A stretch of 64,000 nucleotides of DNA from Pleurodeles waltl (GCF_031143425.1 NC_090438.1:777305138-777369137), one strand, 5' to 3'; counted from the first letter of the stretch, positions 33,984 to 46,649 are shown. A program made the numbers and translations. The notes: a model not told the origin generated them from the sequence alone.

Positions 33984-34273
33984 ATGTTGGGAGCACTATT
34001 CGTCCATTAAGAATCAGGATAGGAGAGCATGCGAGGGCACTTGCACATGAAGATTATAGATACCCACTAGTAGCCCATATTTTATCATGCGAACAGCAAG
34101 GACCCTATAAATCTTTTGAGTTCTTTGGCATGGAACAAATAGGTATCGACCCAAGGGGAGGCAATAGGGAACTGACGTTAAGGAGGAGAGAGGCCATGTG
34201 GATACTACGACTAAAAGCAGTCGAAACGGGTCTTAATACGGATAGGGAACTTGAATATTTTCTTGGTGATTAG
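33984..34273 (+). pseudogene. Penelope GIY-YIG endonuclease, 5' part lost
   Basis: The plus-strand copy resumes after the hairpin-chain element at YVGSTIRPLRIRIGEHARAL, so the first half of the GIY-YIG motif is missing. The rest matches the minus-strand copy at 28447-29168 almost residue for residue, with a three-codon length difference near the end (KAVETGLN against KAGLN), then the same stop. Confidence 0.88.
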
Positions 34274-36436
34274 GAAATATGGGTTGTACATCAGGATGAT
34301 AACATCTCAGAAATAATATGTTGTTATTTAGAAATTATACTAACTGGTTTTGGATTTATATAGAAAACACTACTAATTATTGTATGGATACATTGCATTA
34401 GGTTAAATGTGACAAGTGAATTCACATTTATTGAGTCTTTATTGAATATTGGTATATGACATGAAAGTTCCCCCCCCCTCTTTTTTATGTAAATTATAAT
34501 TTTTATTTTGAACTGTAATTTTGTTCACAATGTGACAATTATTATGTATCATGTATGTCACGCACATGCTCTACATTGTCGGTTTTGCCAACTGTTGATA
34601 GGATTGCCGATTTGTTGCTGAGGGTAATAATTATTACTTCATCTGGATATAAGTGAATTGACTCTAGCATCATCACCCAAAGATTTTCCTGTGTACAATT
34701 GCACTTTTGTATATTTAAAAAAAAAACTTTTTTACTAATCTTCATTTGATCAAATATTGCATGACACAGCTCTGTAAATGTGGTTGGTGGCACTATTAGG
34801 CATTTATTATTTACACCTAATGGGTTTACACTTTGATTATCTCTCGTTTCTTGTGTTGCACTGACAACCGATTGACACACCTTTTAGGTTCTAACCCGAG
34901 ATCTGTTTAGTTATACTTTCGATATGGCCGCCATTGGAATAGTCCTTCCACTTCTTCTCTAATATAATCCAGTTCAAGGGTGTTATACCATTAGCAAGAT
35001 GGCGGCAGGTTATAGTCCGTTTTCTATTTTTATGACTGATTTCGCTAGCTAATGGCGTTAATCTACCAGCAAGATGGCGGGCGATACCCGTGTGCTCTCG
35101 TTATGTGGATCACGATGATCCACGCAAGATCTTAGGTAACTTAAGTAGCGTCCAACCCTTCGGGTTTGTTTGGACGCGGAGACGCTATGGCGGTTTGATA
35201 ATGTACAACCCTATGCGCACTCGCATTGGGTTGTAGAACACTGGATACGCTGCACATTGATTTATAAGGTGAGTCATTGGGGGCAGTGAGATATATACTT
35301 TTTGAATGGGTTAGAGGGATTAAGAGAATTTGAATATTTTCAAAGGGAGTGAGAAATACAAAAAAGTTAGCTTCAACTGGACATGGGGATTTGAACATTT
35401 GGTATAGGTCTGGGGAAATATGGGTCACTATTCTTAGTTATTTGGTTGTAATTGTGTCTATTTAATTATAAAACCCTTTTTCTACATATGTAGACATGCA
35501 TAGGGTGAACGGATCATTAGAGATGGTCTGGTGTAGTTAGACAACATGAGGTGGGATCTCAGTAAATTGAGTGCTATGGGTAAATTTAAGGTTTTTGTAC
35601 AGTATGGATCTCTATTAAGTTTTTGCTTTTCCTTAACAATAGATATCTCAGAATAGGAGCTACTTGGATACGATAGTAAAGAATTACCTCAAATATGTAT
35701 CTTGGATCTATATAACATTGGTAAGAGTTTGGGTTTATGCTTAACTACAATAGCAATCACACGTATCACTAGGGATGGTGGCTATTTTGGATAGGTGGCT
35801 CAGTTATCCTTATCTTTTATAGATACACATAATCAACTCCTTTCTCTTTGAGCACTAATTTCATGACTTTTTGTTTGATAATGTGGCATATAATTTAATG
35901 ATAATAATGCATGATGACACAAGCATGATATTTTCAATTGGTAACAAAGATACTTCAAGAAATTGCATGATTTTCCATCCCACCATATATATCACACTGG
36001 TGGTGGTCTCTATATTCGTATAGATGGACCAAGACTATAATAATGGGTACTTGTATGATTGCAGCCCTGAGGAAGTCATTGGGAAATTCCCTGACGAAAC
36101 ACGTGTTGGCTGGCTGTGGATCTGAACAAGGAGTGGAACTAATACAAACCACAAGATACCGTTGAGGAATATGATTTATTTGAATTGAAGAATTCTGAAC
36201 TCTGATTTTGGAATATATAACAAACTGGGAGCAACGAAATTTGATTACTCAGTCTTTTTGGATTTGGATATGGATTGTATATGAAGAACATTGACATACA
36301 GGACAAATATCATTCGTCTTTTCCCCTTTTTTTCTTGTAGCAATATATAAAACTTAGTTATGATTGATTGATTATTTGCCCATGAGTACTGTCTTATTCG
36401 AATTTATGACAAATTGATAAGTATTGACTTTAGAAT
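34274..36436 (+). repeat. Penelope right arm, 3' non-coding region
   Basis: Inverted copy of 26293-28446. It ends at 36436 directly before the target duplication. Confidence 0.88.
36062..36112 (+). ncRNA. Hammerhead-ribozyme-like motif, right arm
   Basis: Same elements as the motif at 26610-26660: CAGCC, CTGAGGA, GTCA...TGAC stem with an inner GGGA/TCCC stem, GAAA, ACAC/GTGT, T, GGCTG. The same extra A follows the CTGAGGA core, so it was present in the parent element rather than arising here. Confidence 0.55.
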
Positions 36437-36451
36437 ACTACTACACTCTTC

Positions 36452-36572
36452 GCCAAGTCCAAAGATCTAGTCGGCCTTGATAGGTAAGAATAGGGATGGT
36501 GTCTCACCTGCGTGTGCATAGTTTTTGAACCAGAAGCAGGGAGAAAATTCTTCCCAGCACAGCGCACCAACA
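36452..36572 (+). repeat. ERV 3' LTR, last 121 bases
   Basis: GCCAAGTCCAAAGATCTAG... matches the 5' LTR end at about 15940-16054 and finishes in CACCAACA, followed by GAGG. Confidence 0.88.
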
Positions 36573-38891
36573 GAGGCATGGGCAAAGAAGAATAAGATGA
36601 TTAAAATGGTGCAGTTTGGATTCAGAGCAGAATTTGAGACCTAAGAGAAGTGCTTGAATTTGTACCTACACTGTCGCCAAAAGGAACTCTATACCCTTCC
36701 TTTATGGATCTCTGTGGTGCTTTTGACTGGATAAACCAATCAAAGCAATGGGGCATCCTGAAACATATTGGCCTACCAGATCATTTTGTAAATATTTTAC
36801 GGGCCCTGCACTGTGGGGAATCTGCCTTTGTGAGACATGGGCCAGAGGGGGAGTGTACTCAGGGACATTTTAAGGCATGGGCAAACTAGGCACTGGCCCA
36901 GGACCCCAGCCTTTCAGGGGGACCCATGATAGAGTTGGCCCTGTTCTACAGAGCCCTGTCCTAGTGACCTTGAGTGATTCTTAAACTTTGATTGTTTTAA
37001 ATACCGGTTTCCTTTAATGTAATTTAAATATGTATAATGGTTGAGAGTTTAACAGACATTTTATAGATAAGTGTTGGGGTTATAGTTTCCATCACCTTGC
37101 AACATCCTTAAAACATTTATTTACAAACAGGACCTCAAATATGAGAATTTGGAGGAGGGTTCAAAGAGATTATTTTTAATGATATGAGTAAGTTGCCTCT
37201 GTATTACACTTTTGAAAACACACATTACAGTTCCTGAATATTATATGGAAGCTCATTTACAATTTGGACCAATGCGTGAGTGACATGGCCAAAAAAGAAA
37301 TGAAAGAGCTGTAATTGGATCATGAATGCAAAGCTATTCCGAACAAGGAGCCTGAAAATACATTTGGCCCAGGGCTACCAAAATCCTTAAGATGTCTCTG
37401 AGTGTACTGAACCTTTTGGGCTAGCCAGAGGGATTCACCTAGGCTGTGTCCTTACCTCTAAATTATTCATTCTGTATATTAAGGAGTTGACTGATTTTCT
37501 GATCGCCAACAGCAAGGACCTACCAAAGGTGGGACACCAGTTTGTTTTGGCACTACTATATGCAGATGATGCCGTCTTAATTGCCTGAACCGCTAATGGT
37601 TTGAGAGGTCTTGTTGATAATTTTATCAAGTTTATGGATAGCCTGGATCTTTAAACAAACTTCTAAAACTCATTACCTGGCCTGTGGTAACCAATGACAG
37701 CAGGTTAAGCAAATCTCTATTAAGGAAAAATCGATTACAAGAGTGTTTGATTTCTCCTATCTAGGCGTGACCTTTGATGCATCCAGCTCCTGGTTAGCTT
37801 GCATGTCGCACAGGTGTGTTCATTATAATCAATCTGCGGGGGCGTTTTCTGACCTAGCTAGAAAGGTGGTAACTAAACCTGCGTTGCCTACCCCTGAAAT
37901 ATACAAATGCAAGTTTGTTCAAGTTTTGTCTTATGGTGCAGCTATAAGGGATTAACAAAAATGCAAAAAAATGCAACAGTAGTTGACTCACTTCTGCAGA
38001 TGCCTTTTAGGACTCCCACAATCTAGTTTGCACTTCTGCATACATGAGGAGTTGGGGCTCTCAAGAACTTCATCAAGTTAGCACCGCTCCTTTTTGGATC
38101 GCTGTTTAGACAAGCGAACAGGCCATTCACAACCATATTGTCATTAATGACTACTTAGCTTGCAAGTGGGGCCAAAAGAAATGAATTGCTAAGTTATATT
38201 AAGAATACCACTGAAGCATTGGGTAGACCCAAACTGTTAAATCAGACGCTGATTGGGTCAAACATTTGTTTGCTTTTCCGAAGGGCAAATCATAAATAGG
38301 AAGAATAAAAAAATGCCCACTGTTAGGGACTATGCTAGGATCCACACCTTTGAAGGCATGGATCCATACTTAGATTTTGTAAAAAATACATGGGAACGGT
38401 TATTGCTAACTAATATTTTAGGCACTATTAGGAGTCAGTTGTGCCTTCCTGTGGCTAATATGTCTCAGCGCCTATTTAAATTTGTCCCTGTGACAAAGTT
38501 TCCACTGGGATTTTGACACATTTTTTTTGTAAATGCTATGTGGCTTCTATGTGCAAATTTGTTATACCAAATTTGAAAACTGATCGGTTTTTACCAGCAC
38601 AGACCTACAATTTACTTTTTATGCATGTTATCTACTCTGATGGTATGTTTTGCAGTTGGTAGCTCTCAAAAATGTGCCATTCGCTTGCACAAATCAGTAA
38701 ATTTTTATAAATCTGGTATGTGAATTTATTTATCTTTTTATGATCATGTCGAGCAATGTATGTTTTTTATGGGTGTTTTATACTTCTGGAGCTATTTGTG
38801 TTTTTAGCTTTGATGCATTTTGGTGATTGGTATTCCCATGATGCTCTTTTAATTTGTTTCTATAATCCGAAATAAAGATTTGATTTGAAAA
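36573..38891 (+). pseudogene. LINE reverse transcriptase, second part and 3' end
   Basis: Reading resumes with VQFGFRAEFET, then FMDLCGAFDWINQSKQWGIL (motif A), ARGIHLGCVLTSKLFILYI (motif B) and LLYADDAVLIA (motif C, about 37553-37580). Later pieces (YLGVTFDASSSW, LSYGAAI) match the C-terminal region of non-LTR elements. Frameshifts and stops are frequent. A hAT element occupies 36860-37400. The 3' end is the AATAAAGATTTGATTTGA stretch at about 38871-38888, a short repeat tail. The clade is not assigned. Confidence 0.8.
36860..37400. mobile_element. Non-autonomous hAT element inside LINE RT
   Basis: The ends CAGGGACATTTTAAGG and CCTTAAGATGTCTCTG are inverted, and AGTGTACT lies on both sides (36852-36859, 37401-37408). 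Reading across the empty site restores the LINE frame between motif A and motif B. No transposase is present. Confidence 0.92.
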
Positions 38892-39259
38892 TGACAGTTA
38901 GATTGGTGAAACATCAACTCAATGAAGCCCAAGTGGGCATTCCCTCCACTACTTTACTTAAACAGAAATCATTTCTCATCTGTAATGTTATGGCTCGGGC
39001 CCACTGTACTGGAAGAAAAGGGTAGGGGGTGTGTAGACGGGCTGACTACATGGATCAATGTACGCGAACAAAAGGGTAGGGAGTGCGCAGACCGGCTGGC
39101 TGCATATCCTCTTACCTTTAGTGACAAGAGCCCCTTTCTCCTCTTCCTCAGTGGAAAAAAAAGGTTAAAATGGTCCTTCCAATGTTGCCCCCTTTGTCCA
39201 GTGGGTGAAATACTATGCTTTTGTCAAACGGATAGTACTCGTGTACCTTCCTATGAGAC
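38892..39259. other. Unassigned sequence
   Basis: Two imperfect copies of AAAAGGGTAGGG..GTG occur near 39018 and 39071. Nothing else is recognised. Confidence 0.4.
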
Positions 39260-41216
39260 TGTTAGACCTGACAGCCTTAGAGTAGTCATTCCCCAACTTT
39301 TTGCCTGCCTCCCTCCACTTTTCTGACTCTGGTTTTGCTGGTTTTAAGACTCTGTGCACTTTACCACTTCTGACTAGTGCTAAAGTGCATGTGCCCTCTC
39401 CCCTAAACAAGGTAACTTTGGCTCCTACCCAATTGGCTTATTTAATATACCTGTAAGTCTCTAGTAAAGTGCACTAGAGATGCCTAGGGCCTGTAAGTTA
39501 AATGCTACTAGTGGGCCTGCAGCACTTATTGTGCCACCCACATAAGTAGCCCCTTAACCATGACTCAGTCCTGCCACTGTGAGGCCTGAGTGTACAGTTT
39601 CACTGCCAAATCGACTTGGCATTTCAAACTACTTGCCGAGCCTTAAACTCTCCTTTTCTACATATAAGTCACCCGTAAGGTAGGCCCTAGGAAACCCATA
39701 GGGCAGGGTGCTATGTATGCAAAATGCAGGACATATACTTATGTGTTTTACATGTCCTGGTAGTAAAAGAACTCACAGGTTCATTTTCCACTACTGTGAG
39801 GTCTGCTCCTCTCATAGGCCAGCATTAGAACTGCCCTTAGATACTTTTGAGTGGCAGATTCTGATCTGAAAGGAGTAGCCCTGTCATGTTTAGTATGGTC
39901 AGAATGGGAATAAAAAATCCTGCTTACTTGTGAAGTTGGATTTAATATTTCTATTTCAGAAATGCCACTTTTAGAAAGTGGGCATTTCTCTGCACTTGCT
40001 GCCATCTGTGCCTTACAGCCTGTGTCCAATCCACATCTGTGCTGTGCTGGTTGACAGCTCCCCTTGTGCATTCCACCCTGACAGCTGTAAACACAGGACA
40101 CTCAGTCACATCTGCATTCACCTGCATACTGAATGTGTCTCCCTGGGCAGGAAGGGTGGAGGGCTCTCCCTTACACTTCAAAGGCCAGCGGCCTGCCCTC
40201 ACATAAAGGACTGATAACACCCCACAGGGATCCTGGAAGATAGGGCTGGGTTGAAAGGGGAATATGTGCACTTCAAATCCACTCTTTGAGGTTTACCCCA
40301 CTTCAAAGGCATTTTTATATACATATATCTACTGGGTCTCTGATCCCACCAAATCATACACTTCTGGACCTGTAACTGGACTCTGTCAGAGGGACTGCCT
40401 GGCTGCCCAAAGGACTCTTCTTGACTGCTTTGCTGAGAAGGACTGCTGTTCTGCTTGTTGCCCTGCTGCCTGCTGGCCCCTGACTCTGTTGGAAGGACTC
40501 TGCCTTTCCCACAAGTGCTCCCCAGGGGCTTGGATTGAGCTTGCCTCCTGTTATGAAGTGTCAGGGCCACAAAGACTTCACCCAAGAGGAGAAAATCTCT
40601 GTACATCGGAAAATCGCCTCAACGCCTGCAGAAATCAACTCAGTGCCTGCCTTGGGCTTCAAAATATCCCTGCATCACAGTGAGGAATCAAGGCTCTGCT
40701 CCTGGAAATCGAGGCATCACCTTGCAGCATGGAAAGAAACAACGCACCATCTGTGCAGTGCCGGAAGATCCGATGCAACACCTTATTTTTTGATGCATCT
40801 CCTCCTCTGAGGCACCTGTGCGTCGTTATTTTTGGCTCATCCAGGTACTGTGTGTTACAAGGACACAGCCACTGATTCTTAAGGATTGAGATTAATTTAA
40901 ACCTTTAAAAGTGATATCTTGACTTGTGCATTTTGGATTTTTGTCGGTTTGATCTTATTTTATTCAGACAAATATTATCTATTTTCCTAGACTGGTGTGG
41001 AGTACTTTTTGTGGTGTTTTCACTGTGTTACTGTATGAGTTATTGCACAAATACTTTACACATTGCCTCCTAAGTTAAGCCTGCCTGCTCTGTGCCAAAC
41101 TACCAAAGGGAGCACAGGATAATTTGGATTGTGTTGTGACTTACCCTGACTAGGATTGTGCTCCCTACGTGGACAAGGGTGTATACCTCTGCCAACTAGA
41201 GACCCAATTTCTAACA
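39260..41216 (+). mobile_element. Solo LTR, about 2.0 kb
   Basis: The element starts TGTTAG and ends CTAACA, a short inverted terminus, with GAGAC before and GGGAC after (four of five identical). No internal retroviral sequence or partner LTR is in the window. It is unrelated by eye to the LTRs at 9762, 30893 and 52403. Orientation is assumed from the TG...CA reading and is not certain. Confidence 0.7.
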
Positions 41217-43689
41217 GGGACCATGTCAGATTCTTTCTCTTATATTTGTCATTCCTAAGTTTTGTAAGTTCCCTTATTGTTTTCTCATTGAAGGCATTGA
41301 TCATATCAAAATGAGACTGTGGCATTAAAAGTAAATACTGCAGCTGAGAAGCAAAGAATCAAGGGTTATTGTGGACTTTCAGACTAAACCCCCAACCAGA
41401 CTGAGTACAGAGGAAGAACTAAGAATCCATTTAAGGAAGTACTTAACTGGTTTCTTCCAGACTAGAATTAGTGGATATTAGGCTTTTGAAGTTCACGGGA
41501 TGTGGGAGGACCATTTTAAACATTTTTGTTAGGGTAGTTGTTGATTGACTGACAGCTTTCCTGTTCACTTTTGTTTATTTTGACCCTGCAAGTTCTCTTT
41601 GTAGTTGCACAATTCTTATCTCACCAAGTGTGCACTGGGCATCTTTAAATATCTTTGGAATGTATTGTATTTATGGAAAAAAATATATAATTTTTGGATG
41701 GTGTGCTTTTAGGGACTTTGATTGTAGAGATACTTCATATATCTTGCCTTGTTTAGCATTAATGATACCACTGTGAACCCTTGTTCCGTCCATTGCGGTT
41801 TAGAAAACCAGTTAGAACTGTCATGTAGCAACGCTTGCGCCATTTTCTTCACTTTTGTTTTGCAGGGTTTGTGGGTTACATGTGTTTCTCTGGTTCTTGG
41901 TGTATTTGACCTATTGTCAAGATTCCAGTTTCCAGTTATGGTTAAGTCTTGTGTTTTATTTTAGTCTGCAGTAGTGCTGACATGATAAATTCTTTATATT
42001 CTTAGGTAGGTGGGCATTACTTAGACGGTGAGTTCTCTACAAAGCTATAGTTTGTGTTGATTGCTGTATTGGAATTGTTGGTTTAGAGAACCCATTCTAG
42101 CTTTTATTTTGTTCGCAGTCCCCATGGAAGCCATTAGTATTTGCCTGAGGGGTATGCGTTTATAGATGGACTCTTACTATTGTTTTCTGAACCAGGTCTG
42201 CTGTACTTTTTTCCTAAGGTTGTAGTTTTTTTCCTCAGATATACAGTGTATAAGATGAACATGTGTGATCTTATTTATTTGCTTATTTGTTTTGAATTCA
42301 CTCATGTGCACTGTGGGTTAAGCATGCATGCTTTGGGTATTCTCGCCTCATTCTGTTAGATCCAGCTTCTGGTATCTGCAGCAGTTTTCCTTTCTGCTTG
42401 CTCCTTTATGGAAGGAGGGTGAAAGTCTACTAGTTGCAGGGACTGGAGACTGACCGTCCTTTACAGAGCAGTATATAAATAATTGTGTTCACCTCTTGGG
42501 CTTTACATGCATTGCTGGTCAATGTTGTCTTGCAAGATTCCAAAACTGTCTGTATCTCCCACATATGTTTTTGATGCTTTTTATCTTTGATGTACTCGTT
42601 ATGGTTGTCGGTTATGAAGGCTCTTTAAAGATTTGTAATGCAAAAGGATATTTGGCCAGATTCTGAATGCTTATGTTTGCTTCTGAGCGTTCCACAGTTT
42701 TTTAGGTCTTATTTTAGACAGCTTAAGCTGTTCGTCAAAGCTCAAGCCATAAGAAAAGAAAGAAAAAAGAGTATACAGTAAAAGAATATATAAGAACTGA
42801 TTATTTGATTGGCAAGTAATTGTATGACCTTGCCTTCAGAGAAAAGCACTCTTTTTATGTGTTGTTACTCTGAGCTTGGGGTGTCTGGCAGTGATCATGT
42901 CTACTTGTTGATGGGACAGGTTGCTTCATAAATCTACTTGTCCTGTAAAAAAATCTACTTGTCTCTTTGGTGCCATGTAGTGTGGCAACAAAAATGGCAG
43001 CAGTCTCATTATATAAGAGCTCTGATAATAGCCTCTCTGATTGTGCCAGGCCAATACTGTAGTGGGACATGAATACTGACAATGTACTTATTTTGCCACC
43101 TTTCCGTAGATCAACATACTGGGGTGGGAGGTAGTAGGAAGCAAAACCTCCAGGATTGGAATGCCCTTTTAATTCTGTGCAGACCTACTAACTTTCATGT
43201 TTTAACTGTTTTTACCAGCTCTTTTCTAATCATTTCCCATACTGAGAAAGGCTGAGAAAATCTACACAGGCATATTTGCTTGCTATAAAATACAGTTTAC
43301 AAATATTTTCTAGGAGTATGATTTCCTGGTATATGCTTGTGAATTCATGAAATATGTAAATCAGCACTAACTCATAGACATATACCATGGGTACACTTTT
43401 TTGCCTTTCTTTAAGAATTGGGCCCATAATTAGGTCCGGCGCTAACCCAGACCTTTTGTTTTTATTAAAATCCTCTTGCTCGCTCTATCTCTACCTATGA
43501 GCTGGCTTCTTTCTAATCACAATCTGCTCTTTCACCAATGAGCATATTGGCACACAAAGTAGTTTGTTCAGTGCCTGGCACTACTGTGGCAATGTGTGCG
43601 TTTTGAGACCAAAAAATGTTTATGCTTTTTGCTAATATTTGTTGCATTGTTGAGGGCCCAGCAGCTTCCACAACAATAAAGTTTTAAAA
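41217..43689. other. Unassigned sequence
   Basis: About 2.5 kb of AT-rich sequence with no recognisable coding motif, terminal repeat or tandem array. It could be unique host sequence or an old unlabelled repeat. Confidence 0.4.
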
Positions 43690-44278
43690 AAGCCATGTCA
43701 GGGCGTGGCCCACGGGAACATGGAGTGAGACACGATTAATCTCTGGTCCGGACCCCGCTCTCCTTCTAGCACCATCTAAGGAACCAGGACCAATGCTCGA
43801 ATGGTGCGACTCCTGTACGAGGGGGGAGTCGTTGTGCCCCAATTAAGCATTCCCAGCAATATCGGCCTGGACTCCTGCCTGCAGCCTACTTCGACCTGCT
43901 ATCTTATCTCCAGGGAACAGCGACAGGCTGAACAGAGGATGGTTGCATGAAACAGGCCAACCAGGCACCAGCGCATGACTGAGCTGTGGCATCCCTGCAG
44001 TGGGGACTTCACCAGGAACCTGTTGATGGACTGCCATCTTGGAAAGAGCGCGTTGGATGCCCGCGTACCAGTGCAGGCCTCACCAGGCTCCCAGCACTGA
44101 CGGATCTCTTGGTAGATCGGGGGCTGTAGCAGCAAGACTCCAGTGTCCAGCAATTTGACCACTGATCCACCCAGTGCAGAGCTGTTGGCACCTTGCAAGC
44201 GGTCACCACCTGAAGCAGGCGCTCTGGGAGACCCGGGTGTCCACGTGCGTCCCAAAAGATTCTGAGAAGCCAATAAAG

Positions 44279-44724
44279 CAGTATTCTTCAAACTGGGGGG
44301 TGAGCTCCTCTGGGGGGGCCTCAATTGATCCTGGAGGGGCACCAGTCACTGGCCAAAAGAAGCATTATGCTGAAAACTGGGCTATAATGAGCCATCAATA
44401 CCATCATTTATATCCAAGCTAAGAGGATATCTCAAAGGGGAAGGGACTCCAAGTACTCTTCAGAACCCCCACCCCACCCCAACTTCTAAAACCACACTGT
44501 GAATACTTTTACATATTATTAGGCCTGCCTGACTAGAATAGTACGTTTGGCATCATTTATGTGAATTCTTTTTTAAAACAGTATCAGAACTGCAATGTTT
44601 AAATAAGTCTATGCATTATAAACATTGCCAATTAAAAGAAATAATTATGAAAAATTCAGAGGGGGTCTCCAATGATTTTTTTTCACTTGGAGTGGTGCAG
44701 CATTAAAATGTTTGAAGATCACTG
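44279..44724. mobile_element. Non-autonomous hAT element inside L1-like LINE
   Basis: The termini CAGTATTCTTCAAACT and GTTTGAAGATCACTG are imperfectly inverted. The flanks are CAATAAAG (44271-44278) and CCATAAAG (44725-44732), seven of eight identical. Length 446 bases, no coding signature. Confidence 0.85.
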
Positions 44725-45619
44725 CCATAAAGATATCACCTTTGCGCACCAGGGGCTAGCGCTGTGGGCCCATTGTGGCTCTTCCCCCAGGCCCTAAATT
44801 GGAGGAGACTGCAGCGGGCCTGTGAATCCTCCGGCCTTGACGAGACTCAGACCCGCCAGCTATGGGGCCTCCTGCTCTGCCCCCCCCTGTCTGCCCTGCC
44901 ACTGAAGTGAGGAGTGTGCTGTGGGGGAGCGGTGACCCCTCCAACCACCCCTCTTAGCCCCCTATGTGCCAGTTACACCCACAGTGACTGTCCAGGGACC
45001 ACCTTCAACCTCTTTAGCGCCACACCATAAGAGAGGGGACTTGCTGTGGGCCAACCGTGGTCCCAAAGGCTGGTCCCTAGCCTGACAGATCCCATGATAT
45101 TTAGTACATGTACGCCTGCTGCCTGTGACCCACCGAGCGCCAAGGAGACTCTCGCTGGGCACCTGTTTGGACTAGTGAGGTGCCCATACAGACCTGAAAT
45201 GTCCCACAAACCAAGCATTGGGTGGTGTTGCACTCCTCATATGACATCTGGCAGACACACTGTCTATATCTGCTACCCCTGAACCCTCCGAGGTGGACCT
45301 GCTAACCTGTTGGGCTGCTCCCTTGGCTGATTCCTGGGTTTAACCTGCAAGGCAACTGTCCCTGATTCGACCTGCATCAGAACTGTTGGGGGCGGGGCCC
45401 TCTTCCATTCCTAGCAACCTTGGCCTAAGCTCCCCCACTGCCTTCTGGGATGTTAAACGCACCATTGCTCTGACTTTCCGCCATCACTGAGACGGCCTAT
45501 AACCGAAAGACTGTGGGATCCCTTGAGTTGCTTTCTGCTCCCCTGAGAACTCCCTAGGTGGCTGTCATACCACATCGCAAATCTACAAAAGACACTCCAT
45601 TGGGCCACATAAGAACAGT

Positions 45620-46390
45620 CTGTTAACTTTGCTGTTGCATAAAGCACTTCTGGCTGGCATGGAATCCAGGGCCCCTTGTGGAGACACAACACCAATACCC
45701 ATATCCCAAGCCTTCATGAACCACATCCTGCAGGAAATCTGCCCTGAAATCGGCTATCTCAAAATAGACTTTAAGACCTGGATCCAGGACATCAGGTGCA
45801 ATGTCAATGAACTGAGGGTCTGGGGGGGTAAGTAGATTATTTACAATGCACAGTGGATGTCCGATCAGAAGACCAAGAAGTATTTTGGCCATAAGCGACG
45901 GCATTGAAAGAACAGCAAATCAAATTACAAATGAAGCAGGAAGACTTAGGAAACAGAAGCTGTCGGAACAATATTGGCAAAAGGGGGGTGCCCAGAGGAG
46001 TGGAGGGCAGTGACATAATAGCCTTCACTGTTGAACTTTTACATATGATTCAAGGAGCTGGACTGAGCCCATCCTGTGGCATCCATACCAGGACACCCTG
46101 ATTCCGTTCCGGACATCTTGACGCAGGCCCATTTCTTTACCAAAAAAGAAGCTATCTTGTAGGCATCACAGAGTAAAGCTAATTTGATCTTCCGCGCCCA
46201 CACTGTCCAGCTTTTCCAAGATCTCTCACCCGCCACCCTGCCCCACCGCAGAGACTTCAGGCCTGTCACCGACAAACTGCAGGAACTCAACATCCTCTAC
46301 CAGTGGGGCCATCCACACGCCATCAAGTTCACATGAGAGGGCAAACACAGTGTTCTCCGTTCTCTATCTGAAGAAAACAACTCCTGAAAT
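45620..46390 (+). pseudogene. L1-like ORF1 remnant
   Basis: Three L1 ORF1 features appear in order but in different frames: a coiled-coil-like segment (EIGYLKIDFKTWIQDI, near 45750), an RRM-like block (GNRSCRNNIGKRGVPRGVEG, near 45950) and the C-terminal domain (TLPHRRDFRPVTDKLQELN and YQWGHPHAIKFT, near 46240-46330). ORF1 proteins of this type form trimers that coat the LINE RNA. Stops and frameshifts separate the parts. Confidence 0.75.
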
Positions 46391-46649
46391 GACAGATGGA
46401 TTAGCGGGATGAAACTCTGACGCCTCCTCCCTCGCCCTCTCACGAACTGCTGTGCCCCTTCTGGATCACCGTGAAGTCCCACCATACTGACAACCATTGC
46501 AATGAAGCCGCCTTTTGGGAGATTAAAAGAGACATCACCCAAAATCTTTGCCGCATGGAAAGGGGACCCTCCCTGGCCTCCTCAGCTAATGGATCCTTAT
46601 AATCTTGTACTTTCTTCACACTTCAGCCTCAGTCGCAGCTCTTTGAAAG

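Larger units (their letters stand above)
26119..36436. mobile_element. Penelope-like element in inverted head-to-head arrangement
   Basis: A plus-strand copy (29169-36436) and a longer-tailed minus-strand partial copy (29168-26119) meet at 29168/29169. Both are 5'-truncated at different points. The whole unit is flanked by ACTACTACACTCTTC on both sides (26104-26118 and 36437-36451), a 15-base duplication, so both halves entered as one event. The plus copy is interrupted by the hairpin-chain element at 30296-33982. The RT and GIY-YIG endonuclease domains define the Penelope class. Confidence 0.9.
9762..36572 (+). mobile_element. Endogenous retrovirus, class I-like, with two LTRs and nested insertions
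   Basis: The LTRs begin TGAGAGAG and end CCAACA. The outer flanks are GAGG at 9758-9761 and GAGG at 36573-36576, a four-base target duplication. Between the LTRs lie a tRNA-like primer site, gag, pol and env remnants in retroviral order and a purine tract. Foreign insertions are DIRS (9818-14321) in the 5' LTR, a MITE-like repeat (17895-18541), a hAT element (22867-23764) in env and a Penelope-like element (26119-36436) in the 3' LTR. All genes are broken. LTR sequences differ clearly from each other, so the provirus is old. Confidence 0.88.

Noticed and set aside
41217..43689. Host exon in the unassigned 2.5 kb
   Set aside because: Open stretches are short, AT-rich and without splice-supported coding motifs.
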